Shown here piece after piece: positions 23,048 through 33,841 of a stretch of 64,000 bases of DNA (its first letter is position 1; the number at the start of each line of letters is the position of its first letter). The notes under the pieces are model-generated. The model did no database searches. It was not told where the DNA came from and saw only the letters and a program-made list of their open reading frames with translations. The translations under genes were made by a program, and so were the position numbers. This DNA comes from Camellia lanceoleosa. Taxonomy: Eukaryota; Streptophyta; Magnoliopsida; Ericales; Theaceae. The stretch covers positions 63,734,598-63,798,597 of the forward strand of contig CM045758.1 of assembly GCA_025200525.1 (NCBI GenBank), written 5' to 3'.

Positions 23048-25518
23048 TGTCATGACCCAAACCCGCCCCTATGGGTTTAGCATCAGAATCGCCAAGAATG
23101 TCGAGATTACCAAGGCTGCTTAATAGTAAGACAAGATAACAGTCTGAGGGCATGGCGAAATACAATAAATAAATAATGTCCAATGAGTCAGAACAGATGC
23201 ATGCATAAAAGATTTTTCATACATACATAGATATATACACAGTACAGAACAATATGCATAACATTTACAATTATTGAGCAGTGGACCAAATCCTATTAAC
23301 GATTACATTAACGACCTATCATCATTACAAAAGCGAGCGAAGGAAAAACTAAAACACCCCATAGCCTTAGCTAGATAGGCTCGGAACCTCTCAGTGAGAC
23401 ACAGTGGTTAGTTGGACAAAACTGGGAGTCTACCCCGACGCTCCTAGCTCCGGTCTGGTGCCTGTTCACCTACATATATATATATATATATATATGAGCA
23501 GTGAGCTAAAGCCCAGTGAATAACATAATGCGAAAAGAGGTTTAGAATGAATGTCCTTACAGTAATGAAAACAGTTCATTAAATCGATTTGATCGGAAGC
23601 AGTCATTGGTCATATGTGGTACATCCATTAGCATAGCAGTACAGTAAACAATAGGCCTTAAAAGACCGGACAGTAAATGATGGCCATCAATCGATGATGA
23701 GTGGTTCCAATGAGGAACCGACAGAGATCTCTATATGATAATGATCGATGAATGATGGTTGCTAAGGATGCCACAATACGATTCGAGAACATAGGACATA
23801 CATTCATTCGATTAACGATAGCAGTTTAGAAAAGCGATGCGATTCGAGATTCAAAAGATAATCATTTTGAACATATCTTTACACAATTGTTACTTACAGA
23901 GTTCTGGGCTACAATAAACTAGAGCGCGTCCCTAGGCACCAACCCTACACAGTACACAGGTTGAACACACACTAAGCTACACAGTTGGAGAAAGTAATAA
24001 CTTAATCCCTAAATTGTCTCGGTGTGATTCTACATCTATATCCTCATTAAGATACCTTAAACTAGGCCTAAGAATGCCTAGGATGGGATGAGGATGCATA
24101 GATGCACTTAGAAAACATTTTCAGAATTTTTCAAAAAACAAGGGTCTTGCTCGAGCGTGGCTTTCTTCGCTCGAGCGAGCTTGTCAAAACAGTAGGGTCG
24201 CTCGAGCGTAGACTTCCTCGCTCGAGCGGTCTACAAAAATGCAAAAAGCGCTGGATGTTGGAAAACTCCGCTCGATGCTCGCCGGCGTGAAGACCTGATA
24301 CTCGCTCGGCGTGGGTTCTCTCGCCGGCGTCGCATGTCTGAAGATTCTGAGAGTTTGAAATTTACGCTCGAGCCATCATTCCTTCGCTCGAGCGGAGCTC
24401 AGAATAAACGATGGTCGCTCGAGCGTGGAATCCTTCGCTCGAGCGAAGAAGCCAAATTCTGGAATTTCCAGATTTGTCTTCCAAGCTCAAACCAAGCATT
24501 CCTTAGCTCAAAACTCGACCTCTTGGGCCCAATTTCTGGAAAACACATCAAAACTCAATATACAACAAGTTTCAAAGCTTAATTTGTGAAATCAAAGCCC
24601 AAGGGTGAGTCAATTAAATCCAAATTTCAAACCTATTTCCATGAACATGATCTAAACATGACATGTATGAACTTTAAACAACTTCCAAGTTCTAAAACAT
24701 GCTCTAATGAGCCAATTCCTTGCAAAACATGAGAGATTCATGGACTTAAACATAAATATGAGCATGCATGTAACATTTGACCATGAAATCAACTCATAAC
24801 TCAACAATTCAAACATGCATGCATGGAATGAACTTCAATTTAACATGCTAGAACTAAATCATGAGTTAGCTCTTCAATTTGACATGAATCATGCAAGGAT
24901 CAACTTAAAGACACAATTAAGAGGATAAATTCCTTACCTAAGTCCTCAAATACAAGTCTAGAAGCTCAATTGATCACAAACTCTTCCAACCTTCTCAATT
25001 TACAAGCAATACAAGATGTAGCAAGTTGAACACACTCTTCTCCTCTTACTCTCTCTCTCTAGTCGGCAATATCAAGGGATATATCTGATGAAATGTTTGC
25101 CTAAGTGTGATAATAAGGCTCAATATTTTAATAAACAAAGGCCCACTCACAATGGCAATATGGTAATTAAGCTACCTCTTGTAATTGGCTTATTTTAATC
25201 TAATTTAATCATACCAAATCACTTTTTCAATAAATATACCATAAAATCACATAAGTTCTCATGATCCTAAATCATCAATCAATTTCCAGTTCGGCCACCG
25301 ATAAGGCCTTCAATTAGCAATTTAAACACAAAGACATGAACAGATAATTTGGCAAGCAAACAGATAGAATACAATTTAGCTAACATATACTCAGTCAATC
25401 AGTTTCAGATTTCAGTCTGTCAGTTCAGTATTTCGATTACTTCACTTATCAATCATAATCAGTCTCGGTTTAATAGTAATCAGTGGTCATTCGGTAAACA
25501 GTGGTGAGGGTTATTACA
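23048..25518 (-). mobile_element. LTR, family TGTCATGACCC, copy A (minus)
   Basis: On the plus strand it runs from TGTCATGACCCAAACCCGCC to GGGTTATTACA, so on the minus strand it starts TGTAATAACCC and ends GGGTCATGACA. Immediately upstream on the minus strand is a purine tract, AAGGAGGGGAGAT (25521-25533), which looks like a polypurine tract. It is therefore a 3' LTR with about 20-150 bases of internal sequence left. It has homologues at 33842 and 43272. It contains eight CTCGAGC palindromes (24150-24450) and a TA run (23472-23496). No protein is encoded. Confidence 0.75.
24150..24450. repeat. Paired CGCTCGAGCG palindromes in LTR copy A
   Basis: Four pairs keep the two 10-bp palindromes exactly 20 bp apart (spacers TGGCTTTCTT, TAGACTTCCT, ATCATTCCTT, TGGAATCCTT). 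A fifth, decayed pair (CGCTGGATGT and CGCTCGATGC) keeps the same spacing. The surrounding LTR is AT-rich. The role is unknown. Confidence 0.9.
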
Positions 25519-25953
25519 ATCTCCCCTCCTTAAAAAGAGTTTAGCTCTCAATATTAAAGACTTGGAATTAAATAAATTATGATGAATAGGATTAAGAGGT
25601 GTTGTGGTTCATGGAAGTGGTAGGCACACAAAAAATTTTGAGGGTTTGACAGCTCTGTACTGCATTCACTAAAATTATTGATTGCTTTTGTAGTTATATG
25701 TGATGACCGCAATATTAAAGACTTTGAAACATGTCAAGGAGAAAACATGATCAACAAACAAGGAAACAACTACATTACACAATAAGGATAAGAAACTAAC
25801 GTAATATTTTGACATGCATATCTCTTGACAATTTATGGATTTTGATTTTTGTTCACTCCATTTTAAGTCAATTTGTGCTATGCTTTCGAAATGTAGAACA
25901 TGTAGAACAAAAAATAAAAACACATAATTCCTTCTAAGCTATAGAGTTCCTAC

Positions 25954-26492
25954 CATCCTCTGCATTGGTACTTGCCCGACCTTGTCGCTCGAAATCTCTG
26001 AGCAGACAGTTTACAAAGTCTAAAAGGGGTAATTCCTTCTTGACTGTGTGCTTTAACAGATGTCACCAACGTGTTTGTGATGTTCAACAGAGCTTCAGCA
26101 TCTACAACTTGTTCTCTAGGTTTCTGTACTGAAAACCAAATTCAAGAAAGCAATATTGTCAAGAGGAAAGTTAATTACCAGAATCGTTCATTGATAATCG
26201 AATTGAACTTGTCCGAATCAACCCTTGATAAATCATCTCTCTCATCTACAACAAACAACAATCAGAAATGAAACAAATAATAATAATAATAATAATAACC
26301 AAATAAAATTAAGAATTTGTTAAGAGGAAAGTTAATTACCAGAAATTAGGGTCTGAACAGCGAGATATCGAGATCGAAGAACTCTACGTTTGGCGACAAG
26401 TTCAAGTTCAGAATCGTTCAAACTTGCTTCAACATCATTCTCTGCTATGTTTCTTCTTTTGCTAGTACTTGGTTCGCCTTTCACTTGGGTAT
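25954..26492 (-). pseudogene. Captured fragment of NSE4 (SMC5/6 complex kleisin), exons 1-3
   Basis: Minus-strand exons with GT-AG borders were read. Exon 1 (26492-26340) ends VAKRRVLRSRYLAVQTLIS. Exon 2 (26245-26179) encodes DERDDLSRVDSDKFNSIIN. Exon 3 (26128-25954) encodes VQKPREQVVDAEALLNITN and then LVTSVKAHSQEGITPF. A one-base insertion follows; the shifted frame continues FVNCLLRDFERQGRASTNAE. These match the N-terminal part of plant NSE4 as I remember it. NSE4 is the delta-kleisin that bridges SMC5 and SMC6 heads in DNA repair. A leader with its own donor site lies at about 26560-26640. The ATG is not intact (ATACCC at the exon start), exon 2 lacks part of its 3' end, and the C-terminal half is missing. 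It lies inside the CACTA, so it is captured and not functional. Confidence 0.82.
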
Positions 26493-26599
26493 CTGAACGA
26501 AATTAGGGCTTAACTAAAAAAAGACTAAAACGGAGCAGAAGAGAGACAAACTCACCGATCAGAATAACAATAAGCCGGTGAGGAAGAAGCAGCTACGAA

Positions 26600-26669
26600 T
26601 AAAAGGGTTTCCTGGAACTGCCCACGATGTTGTTGCTGCCGCTATGAGAGAGACAAAGTGACGATTGGG

Positions 26670-26705
<36 letters not shown>

Positions 26706-26850
26706 TTAGGGTAGAACACTGAAAGTTTTTTATTTTTCTTTTGAACCTAAGAGAAATACAAGAGAGTTTGGGAAAGGAGAGACGGGGGAGCAAATTTTGG
26801 AATTACCATTGGCTACGATGTTAAGGCCCGTCACAAATGAATGAGCAAAA
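26600..26850 (-). promoter_or_regulatory. Possible captured leader and promoter flank of NSE4
   Basis: Upstream of NSE4 exon 1 on the minus strand is a probable 5' leader exon with a GTGAGT donor (near 26556). Before that is a CT-rich run (26669-26701 as GA on plus), typical of plant 5' leaders. If the capture included this segment, the minus-strand cargo could be transcribed from it. No TATA box is evident. Confidence 0.35.
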
Positions 26851-27116
26851 ATAAACATTTTGCGACGGACTGCTAAAAGAGCGTCGCAAAAAAAAAAAAG
26901 ACCAAAAAAATTTTGCAACGATTAATTTACTGTCGCATATAATCTTGCTTTTTGCCACGGTCTAACTTTTTCCGTCGCAAAAACTATAAATTCCGTGACG
27001 GCAAGCTTTTGCGACGGCACTTAAACTGTCGCAAATTGTTCCGTGTCAAATGCTCCTTTTTCTAGTAGTGATTTGAGCCATTTGAGCTGCTCTTTTTGGA
27101 CCGCCAAGCATTTTTG

Positions 27117-27397
27117 AATAAAATAATACTAGGCACTATTTAGAAATTGACTATTTTAGTTAATTTTTTAATTTTATGAAAAAATGAATAAAAGATAGAA
27201 AGAGTAATATGATAACTTATAATAATTTTTTAATTTTTTAACTTTAAGCCTCACTCCCCAAACCAAAAAGAAATAAATTACACACACAAAAAAAATAAAA
27301 ATAAAATAAAAAGTCCCACGCCATAGAATAAATAATCAATATTTGCATTTTTAAAGATTGACCTATTAATTACACATATAGAAATATACAGTGATTA
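27117..27397 (+). repeat. Third copy of the UGT upstream spacer, without a gene
   Basis: It matches 6320-6955 and then 8400-8428 (ACATATAGAAATATACAGTGAT), lacking the MITE at 6480, the local duplication and the Harbinger-like insertion. The match stops at 27397, just before the TATA-box region of the UGT promoter. A third UGT unit was therefore probably present and has been lost or moved. Confidence 0.8.
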
Positions 27398-27460
27398 TGG
27401 TCAGCTTAGCCAATCCAACTAATTGAAACCGTAAGAACCAAAAAAAAAAAAAAAAACAAA

Positions 27461-27496
<36 letters not shown>

Positions 27497-27786
27497 AAGA
27501 AAAAAAAAAAAGAAAAAAAAAGCAATATTGAAAGTAATATCTATTAATCAAGCAATAATGTTGTGGTTCATTAGAATGAAAGTTTAATAATCATTCAATA
27601 ATTTCAAATGGAATCACCATTTTTTTATAATAGTAAATAATGATCTATTTTAAATACATTTTTCATCATAGGTAAGAACTAACATTTTAATCGATTATTT
27701 AATTCTACTTTCAATCCATTAAACTGGAAACTATTGATGAAATTCACTACTTCTAACGAGTGTTGGAAAACAAAAAGAATTAATCC

Positions 27787-27822
<36 letters not shown>

Positions 27823-28238
27823 ATACAAAATAGAGATTTATTGAATAATTAGTTTGGTGATTGTTTGAAGTTGATACAAGTGGCGATGAACAGATACTTG
27901 AGTGTTGTTGCATTGGATTTGCTTAAAATCTTAATTTACAAAACACTTTAACTTTTTTTTTTTAATCAATAATTCGTTAATCATATGGATGCAAAATGAT
28001 TTGTTATCTTTTTTATAATATGCATATTTTATTTTGTTTATCTTTGTGTCATTACACATGCATTAATTCCAATCATTTTAATCTTACTAAAAAGAAAGTT
28101 GGTATAAATATGTTAGAATTGTATGACTTATTATATTTTCTCCAATTCCTATTATTTATAATACAATTTATATAATTCTATCATATCTAATGATTTATTC
28201 TATTTAGTTTTATAAGAGAATATTTTTATTTTAAAAAA
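27398..28238. other. AT-rich spacer with simple repeats, no gene
   Basis: Contains a CAA run (27462-27496), a poly-A run (27788-27820) and AT-rich sequence. No gene or mobile-element end was recognised. Confidence 0.5.
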
Positions 28239-29740
28239 TAGGGGAAATTATCAGAAAATCCCATTTCACAACCTATTGCACTATATAGTCCCACGTTTTT
28301 TCTATTACGTTGGCAAGTCCTACTGTTGTATTCTTTTAGTCAACCAAATCCCTTTTTGAATTTTTTAGATTGTTGCTGGACGAATTTGTCCTTTTTGTTA
28401 ATCAATTGATAGTATTGTTCACAACACGTATTTTGAAACCCACGCTGTATATGGAGTCTGTGGGTTCACGTTATAGATCTTCGATCTGACTCCATCAACC
28501 TCCGATATCGCCGATTTTTTTCTCCGATTTCTCGATCATGTGATTAGAAGAGGAGACCACGAAGCCGTTCCTGACTCCGATTCTCAGAAACGTACCCCGA
28601 TTCCGTCTCGGAGGCAGAATCACGCATCGGAGACGGCCGCCGTAGCGGAGATTGTCGCGGCGGTACGGAGTAGGGAGATGAATCCATTGGTGAAAAATGC
28701 CAAGGAATTCGCGATTTGGTGGAATTGCAAGAGGCAGACCCAAGACAGATGACGAGCGCTCCGAATTCGCTCCTTTTCCACCGTCCGATCGGCGGAGGGG
28801 CTGCGGATCTCGACAGTTAGCCAGCTAGGGTTTTCGAATTTGTCGAAGTGGTCGTGGTCGTGGGCCTCTCTCTGCTTGTTCCACCATTCTTGAAATTCAG
28901 AGTTTGGTGGTCGAGACATAAATATGAATTTCCAGATCTACCAATAATAATTAAATCTGTATATGGTTTCGTTCTCAGTGAACCACCATTGTAGCTTCTT
29001 TGTTTTTGTTGTTGTTGTGTTTCTCTCTCTTCGTGATCCGGAGGAGGTGAGAGATTCCACAGTTCGGGTTCCACAGTTCGGGTTCCACAGTTCGCAAGAC
29101 TTAAGAGAGAGAGAGTATCTGGGGATGTGTTTTGTGTGTTGCTGGGTGATGACGAAGAAGTTGGGGGAAGTGTTTTTAAAAGAGGGATTTTGGAAATGAT
29201 GTGTGAGTGTGAACACGAAAAAAAAAATGAGTGTTACACCCTTACTTGTGTTCGACCCACATCAAAAAAAAAAAAAATAAATAAATAAATAAATAAATAA
29301 ATAAATGTATCAAATTATTTGTGTTCACGTTATAATTCACGTCACCAAAAAAAAAAAAAAAAAAAGCGGTGTCATATTACTTGTGTTCACGTCACAACCC
29401 ACCTCTCAGGTTTTGAGTGTTACACACTTACTAAATTGAAAAAAGTATTAGTGTACTTTTTTGATCAGCGTGACATACAAACACCCATTTACGTTATGGA
29501 AAAAATAAAAAGAAAAGTGCCAAATTCACGTCACAGAAAAAGAGTACTATTACCTTTTTTCGGAACGTGAATCTCACACACCCCTTCTCATAAATACATG
29601 CGGGTTTACAAATTCAAATTAACACTTTAATGGCAAAATAGTAAACAAACAACCCAAAGGACTAAACGGTTTAAAAGAAAACAATTAGGACCACATGATC
29701 TACAAGATGATATAATGGGATTTACTGGTCAATTCCCCTA
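28239..29740. mobile_element. MULE-like element that has captured a host gene (Pack-MULE type)
   Basis: The ends TAGGGGAAATTATCAGAAAATCCCATT and, inverted, TAGGGGAATTGACCAGTAAATCCCATT form a terminal inverted repeat of at least 27 bp. The flanks are A-rich (TTTAAAAAA and AAAAATATT), so no clean 9-bp duplication can be called. The interior (about 28470-29210) is GC-richer than its surroundings and holds the 5' part of a cellulose-synthase-like gene on the minus strand. An AAAT run (29276-29304) and A-runs lie on the right. No transposase. Confidence 0.65.
28620..28919 (-). pseudogene. Captured 5' fragment of a CSLC6-like xyloglucan glucan synthase gene
   Basis: Starting at an ATG on the minus strand (28919), about 87 residues match the N-terminus of CSLC-type glucan synthases, closest to CSLC6 from memory. 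They contain EFQEWWNKQR, LTVEIRSPSADRTVEKE, RSARHLSWVCLLQFHQI and a hydrophobic start ending LLRTA. In the full protein, transmembrane segments and the GT2 catalytic domain follow. Here the frame changes after LLRTA, ends as junk, and nothing of the catalytic domain is present. A CT-rich leader with three tandem copies of GTTCGGGTTCCACA (29055-29090) precedes the ATG. The fragment is bounded by the MULE-like inverted repeats and cannot make an enzyme. Confidence 0.78.
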
Positions 29741-30093
29741 AAAAATATTATCAAAATACAAAATTTACATATACTGTAATAATAGTTTGTGAGGCATTTT
29801 TTTTAAAAAAAAGTATCTATACTATTATATGTGAAGCCTTGATATGGTATTGACACAAAATGTCTCATATTTTGAATTTTTTTCAAAACACTACAATAGT
29901 TGGTGTTTATTATATAGAAGGACAAAGCTTGAAACTGAAATCAAGCCGCTACAACTTGAGCAACACATATTATATGTGCATTTTTTTTATCATTACTCTT
30001 ATACTACTATTATTTTTTTGAATTGTACATGCGTCACGTATACAAACCGCTAATATATATATGTGTGATGATAGAAACTAATAACCTTACGAG
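29741..30093. other. AT-rich spacer, no gene
   Basis: Nothing recognisable beyond AT-rich sequence between the MULE-like element and the hAT MITE. Confidence 0.5.
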
Positions 30094-30465
30094 TAGGGGT
30101 GTAAATTTGGCTTGCAGCCCGAGGTGGGCTGACCCGATTAGGCCCAGGCCGGGGCTTGAGCTCAACCTAGGACCCTGTGCCTGTGCCATCATTTTGAAGC
30201 CCGGCTCGCCAGAAACCCAGTGCCATTTTTAGTAAAAAATAATAAAATTTTGATGAAAAAAATAAAAAGAAAAAAAAAATGTTCAGGCCCACAACCATGG
30301 GCCCGACCTGCCCAAGGACCAAATACCCACTGAGCCTAGGCCTGAGACTAATTTTCTAGCCCGTGGCCCCAGTTCGGTCCGAATTTTGGCAGGAGTTCAG
30401 GTGGCCCGACATGGGCCGGCCCAAACCGGAGCCCTGGTGGGCTAGGCCGGGCCTAATTTACACCC
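30094..30465. mobile_element. hAT MITE rich in GGCCC
   Basis: The ends are TAGGGGTGTAAATTTGG and GGCCTAATTTACACCC, with GC-rich inner sequence (GGGCC, CCCGA, GGCCCAGGCC). The flanks CTTACGAG and GCTACGAG match at six of eight bases, consistent with an aged 8-bp duplication. The ends resemble those of the 5.4-kb hAT at 9018. No coding potential. Confidence 0.7.
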
Positions 30466-30473
30466 GCTACGAG

Positions 30474-31283
30474 TCAATGGCAAGAACACCCATAAGAATT
30501 TCATCATCCAATATGTCATTGCTAATAATAAAAATTTTAAATTAGACTCTATTTGTTTTGACAAAAAATATTTTCTCAAAAATATTATACACATCTTCAT
30601 TGTTAGGTGAAACAAAAAATAAGTAAAATTTTATCATAATATCCAAAATAATTTATCACTAAAAATTCGTAGGTCAATGATTTAAAAAAGTTAACTTCTA
30701 ACTAACTTAGCATATTGATCTTTTTAAAAAATAAAAAGACGACTCTTTAATTTACACACCCATGGTCAGCATGGGACCTCGTCTTCCCTTTTCTTTTCAC
30801 CATTACACATAATCTCCTCCCATCATCTCCTTTTCTTTTTCCTCACTTCCTCCAATAACCCATGGTCACCATGGGACCACCTCACACTACAACACACATC
30901 ATATACACACTCACTAAATTGCGTAAATAATTTGGAATGATTTATGTTTCATAGATATTATATAACAAGTGATACCTTTGGTGAGAATGGTATGAGACCT
31001 GAACCATCCCCAAAGACCTCCCAATGTAGCATATGCCTTGGACAGTTGTTTTCTGTGTAGCTAGTTTTGGATGATATGAGCTTTTATTGAGTGGGCAATT
31101 GAATGTCTTGGTGATAGGTTGTGAATGGATTGGTAACTTTTGCTACCATCTCTCAAGAAATTAAAATATAATTCTCTTTCTAATCTACAATCTCTCTGCT
31201 GTGTCGTGTTGCGTTGCGCTTTAAGTAGATTTTTGAGAGCAAATATATATATATAACTATATGTAGGAATATATTTCGGTAAA
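30474..31283. other. AT-rich spacer, no gene
   Basis: It has a small local repeat (CCATGGTCA..CATGGGACC at about 30760-30775 and 30860-30873), and no gene was seen. Confidence 0.45.
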
Positions 31284-31292
31284 ATAATTTAA

Positions 31293-33269
31293 GGACTGAT
31301 TATCCTAACGGTCCTTGTAATTTAGATTTTGTCTCATTTTGGTCCCTAACATTTTAATTGTGATACATTTGATCTTAAATTTTGAATATTTTTTCAAATA
31401 AGGACAATTGAAGACATCATTGTTCTATTTTAAGGACAAAGTCGTCAATTTGACAAAATATAAACCAGTTTGACAAAAATAAATATAAACAATATTTTTT
31501 TAATTTTTAAAAATTATTTCTACTCATCAAAGGTAAAATTATATAAAAATGATAAATTATTTATTTTTATTTTTTTTTACAAAATAAATTTTTATTATGC
31601 ATTTGGATGATGATCATGTAATGGAAGGTTATTTTTGTTAATATTTTTTTTATGGTTATCATATAATAAATGGTTGTATTTGTTTTTAACAAATATTTTT
31701 TGATGGTTATTATGTAATGAATAGTTATTAGACTTTTAACATATAATCGATATGTTTAATATATGAAATATTTTTAGTTTTAGAATTTTTTTTTTTTTTA
31801 ATTTAATGGATGGTGTTAGGTTTTTGTAATTGGCAATCCCGTGGGATAAAACTCTATTCAGTTGTATTTTTATTTGCTCTATTTGTATCTGTGAGTTTTG
31901 AGAGTTTAAATCTAACCCAAGTTGTGCCTGTGTAGAGTAGTTTGTACTGATATTTCATATCTTAACTTGAGTATTTATTGTTTGCCACTTCGCTGATTAA
32001 GCGCAGGGCTCGAGCGGTGAAGTGGTTCATTCAGTATCTTTACCTGTATTCTGAACTTCCAGAAAGCATGTTTTATTGCTCGAACGGTAGATGTTGCGCT
32101 CGAACAGTTGGCCTATATGTGAGCACCTTCTTTAGGCACAGCGCTTAAGCGATAAAATGAGCACTCGAGCGGTTTTTGAGACTTTATTTGTTATGAAGTC
32201 CATCGTTGCTTGTTTTAGAATTAAATCCGTCTAGATTCTCAGAGAGGAATGAAAAACAAAGTGTTTTATATTGGAGGGTATTTATATATGAGTTTCCTTG
32301 ATGTATAGAAGGTGATTGATTGATCAATGAACTACATATTAACATACATCAAGGGTTGTTTTCATTATTTCATTCACAAAAAAAGAGAGGAGTTCATCGG
32401 TGGATTTCGGAAAACTTGGGCTTGAAGCTTTGATAGATTCTGGAGTGGCTTATCGTCATGGATTCGATATCGGCATTGTGGATTCAACGTTAAGCAAAGA
32501 AATTTCGAGATGAAGACAGTAGTGGATGAAGCACATCAGGTTCGGTTTAATTCAGGCGTGGATTCACTAGATAATTGAAGGTTTTTGTGTGTAATTCTTT
32601 TTCTCTTCTTAGTGAATTATTTTATACCTTTAACCCATAATTTTTTCTCGTAATTGGAGGAGTCCAATTGTAATTTTTTCCACATTAAATTAGTGTGCCG
32701 ATTTATTGTTGATTGTTTGATTGAGATTGTTATTCATTGTTTAAAATTGAATCTTTAATAATAAATCAATATCTACGGAGTTTTAGATTTTTTAGGTTTA
32801 ATAATGACATCAAAGTTGTTGCCATGTTTCACTTTTGACAAAATAGAAACTAATTTAATGAAAATAAATATCAAAATATATATATATATATATTTCTACC
32901 CTCTCAAAAATAAAATTACATAAAAATGATATTTTTAATTTTTTTTTACCAATTTAATTTTTAGTTTCTTGACAAAAATTCTGAAAATAGATTTTGAAAA
33001 CTAAATCAAACAGAGCTTTATAACCAAGAAAGTTCCAACATTATTCATTAATAAAAAGGTCATTACATTTCAAACAATATACAAGCTAGCCAACACAAAA
33101 TAAGTTGTATAACAATTTTGCTCTTGAAATGGACTGCTTGTAAAGGAAACATCTTTGATTGTCCTTATTTGGAATAAGATTTAAAATTTAGAATCAAATA
33201 TATCATAATTGAAAAGTCAAGAACCAAAGTGCAGCCCCAAACTAAAGGGACTATTAATGTAATTCGCCC
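31293..33269. mobile_element. Mutator-like element with perfect 9-bp target duplication
   Basis: ATAATTTAA occurs at 31284-31292 and again at 33270-33278. The two ends are imperfect inverted repeats about 110 bases long; inverted right-end words such as GGTTCTTGACTTTTCAATTATGATATATTTGAT match left-end GGTCCCTAACATTTTAATTGTGATACATTTGAT. About 130 bases inside the left arm (31430-31560) recur in direct orientation at 32810-32940, so the interior has been rearranged or re-inserted. Between them lies a segment (about 31815-32810) with CTCGAGC motifs. No transposase. Confidence 0.8.
31990..32180. repeat. Decayed paired palindromes (locus D)
   Basis: GCTCGAACGG and GCTCGAACAG are 20 bp apart, and GCTTAAGCGA and ACTCGAGCGG are 20 bp apart. 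The segment matches 59265-59450 in inverse orientation (shared GAAGTTCAG, TACTGAATGA, GAAGTGGCAAACA). It therefore belongs to a repeat family distinct from the TGTCATGACCC LTRs. Confidence 0.8.
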
Positions 33270-33278
33270 ATAATTTAA

Positions 33279-33841
33279 CGTATAAATAAATAAAATTAAA
33301 TTAAATTAAACCTTACAGAATTTCTATAGATTGTTTACAAGCAAGTTTATGATTGAGGCTAGTGTTTAAACATTGTGCATTTAAGATAGAATTTTATCCT
33401 CTCCAATGGTGCTTGAGAACAATAGATATCTTGTCTCCAAGATACAACAATTACCACAAACGAAGAAAGCACACTCTTTGATTGTATAACGAACCAGAGT
33501 TATTTTTCACACTCGCACAAACTTAGATACACTAATGATGAAGAAACCAAAAGGATGAAATTGAAGAAAGTATGAAAATTCTGAATAAAAAAATTAGAAT
33601 GGAGGCAACCTTTAAATAGGAATGTTGGTGATTGTTCATAAACACAGAAAACATGTGAAGAACGGACATGACCGGAGGAAACCAGGTCCGGTGATAGTTT
33701 GTCAAAAAAACACCGATTCAGAGAAGACAACATTCAGAATTCAAATTTGAATTTCGAAAATTTGACGCAAGATTTTTGAATCTAACATTCAAATTTAGTG
33801 CAAAAACTTAGATTGAAATTTAAAAGTTTTTAGACAAAAAA
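33279..33841. other. AT-rich spacer, no gene
   Basis: A short minus-strand frame (33733-33500) has no family signature. Nothing else was recognised. Confidence 0.45.

Larger units (their letters stand above)
17950..27070. mobile_element. 9.1-kb CACTA (En/Spm-type) transposon carrying host gene fragments
   Basis: It begins CACTACTAAAAATCGAACTTTTTGCG and ends CTCCTTTTTCTAGTAGTG, with 3-bp ATT copies at 17947-17949 and 27071-27073. Both subterminal regions (17980-18460 and 26855-27045) are packed with short direct and inverted copies of TTTTGCGACGG and CCGTCGCAAAA, the usual transposase-binding architecture of CACTA elements. No transposase is recognisable, so it would depend on enzymes in trans. 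Its cargo is fragments of a GT-1-like gene and an NSE4 gene, both reading on the minus strand. A second CACTA and an LTR are inserted in it. Confidence 0.88.
17751..27116. mobile_element. Small inverted-repeat element (about 245 bp) split by a CACTA
   Basis: The ends AAAAATGCTAGGTGGCCCGAAAAG and, inverted, AAAAATGCTTGGCGGTCCAAAAAG, and the inner phrase GGCTCAAATGGC on both sides, form a clear terminal inverted repeat. Excluding the CACTA at 17950-27070, the element is 17751-17949 plus 27071-27116. The matching uninterrupted spacer is CCATAATAAAATAATATTAGG near 6312-6332. AATAAAA flanks both ends and may be the target duplication. It is probably a MITE; the superfamily is not assigned. Confidence 0.7.

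Noticed and set aside
24150..24450. CRISPR-like array of palindromes with spacers
   Set aside because: The repeat is only 10 bp, the spacing alternates between 20 and variable distances, and the context is a plant LTR with no cas genes.
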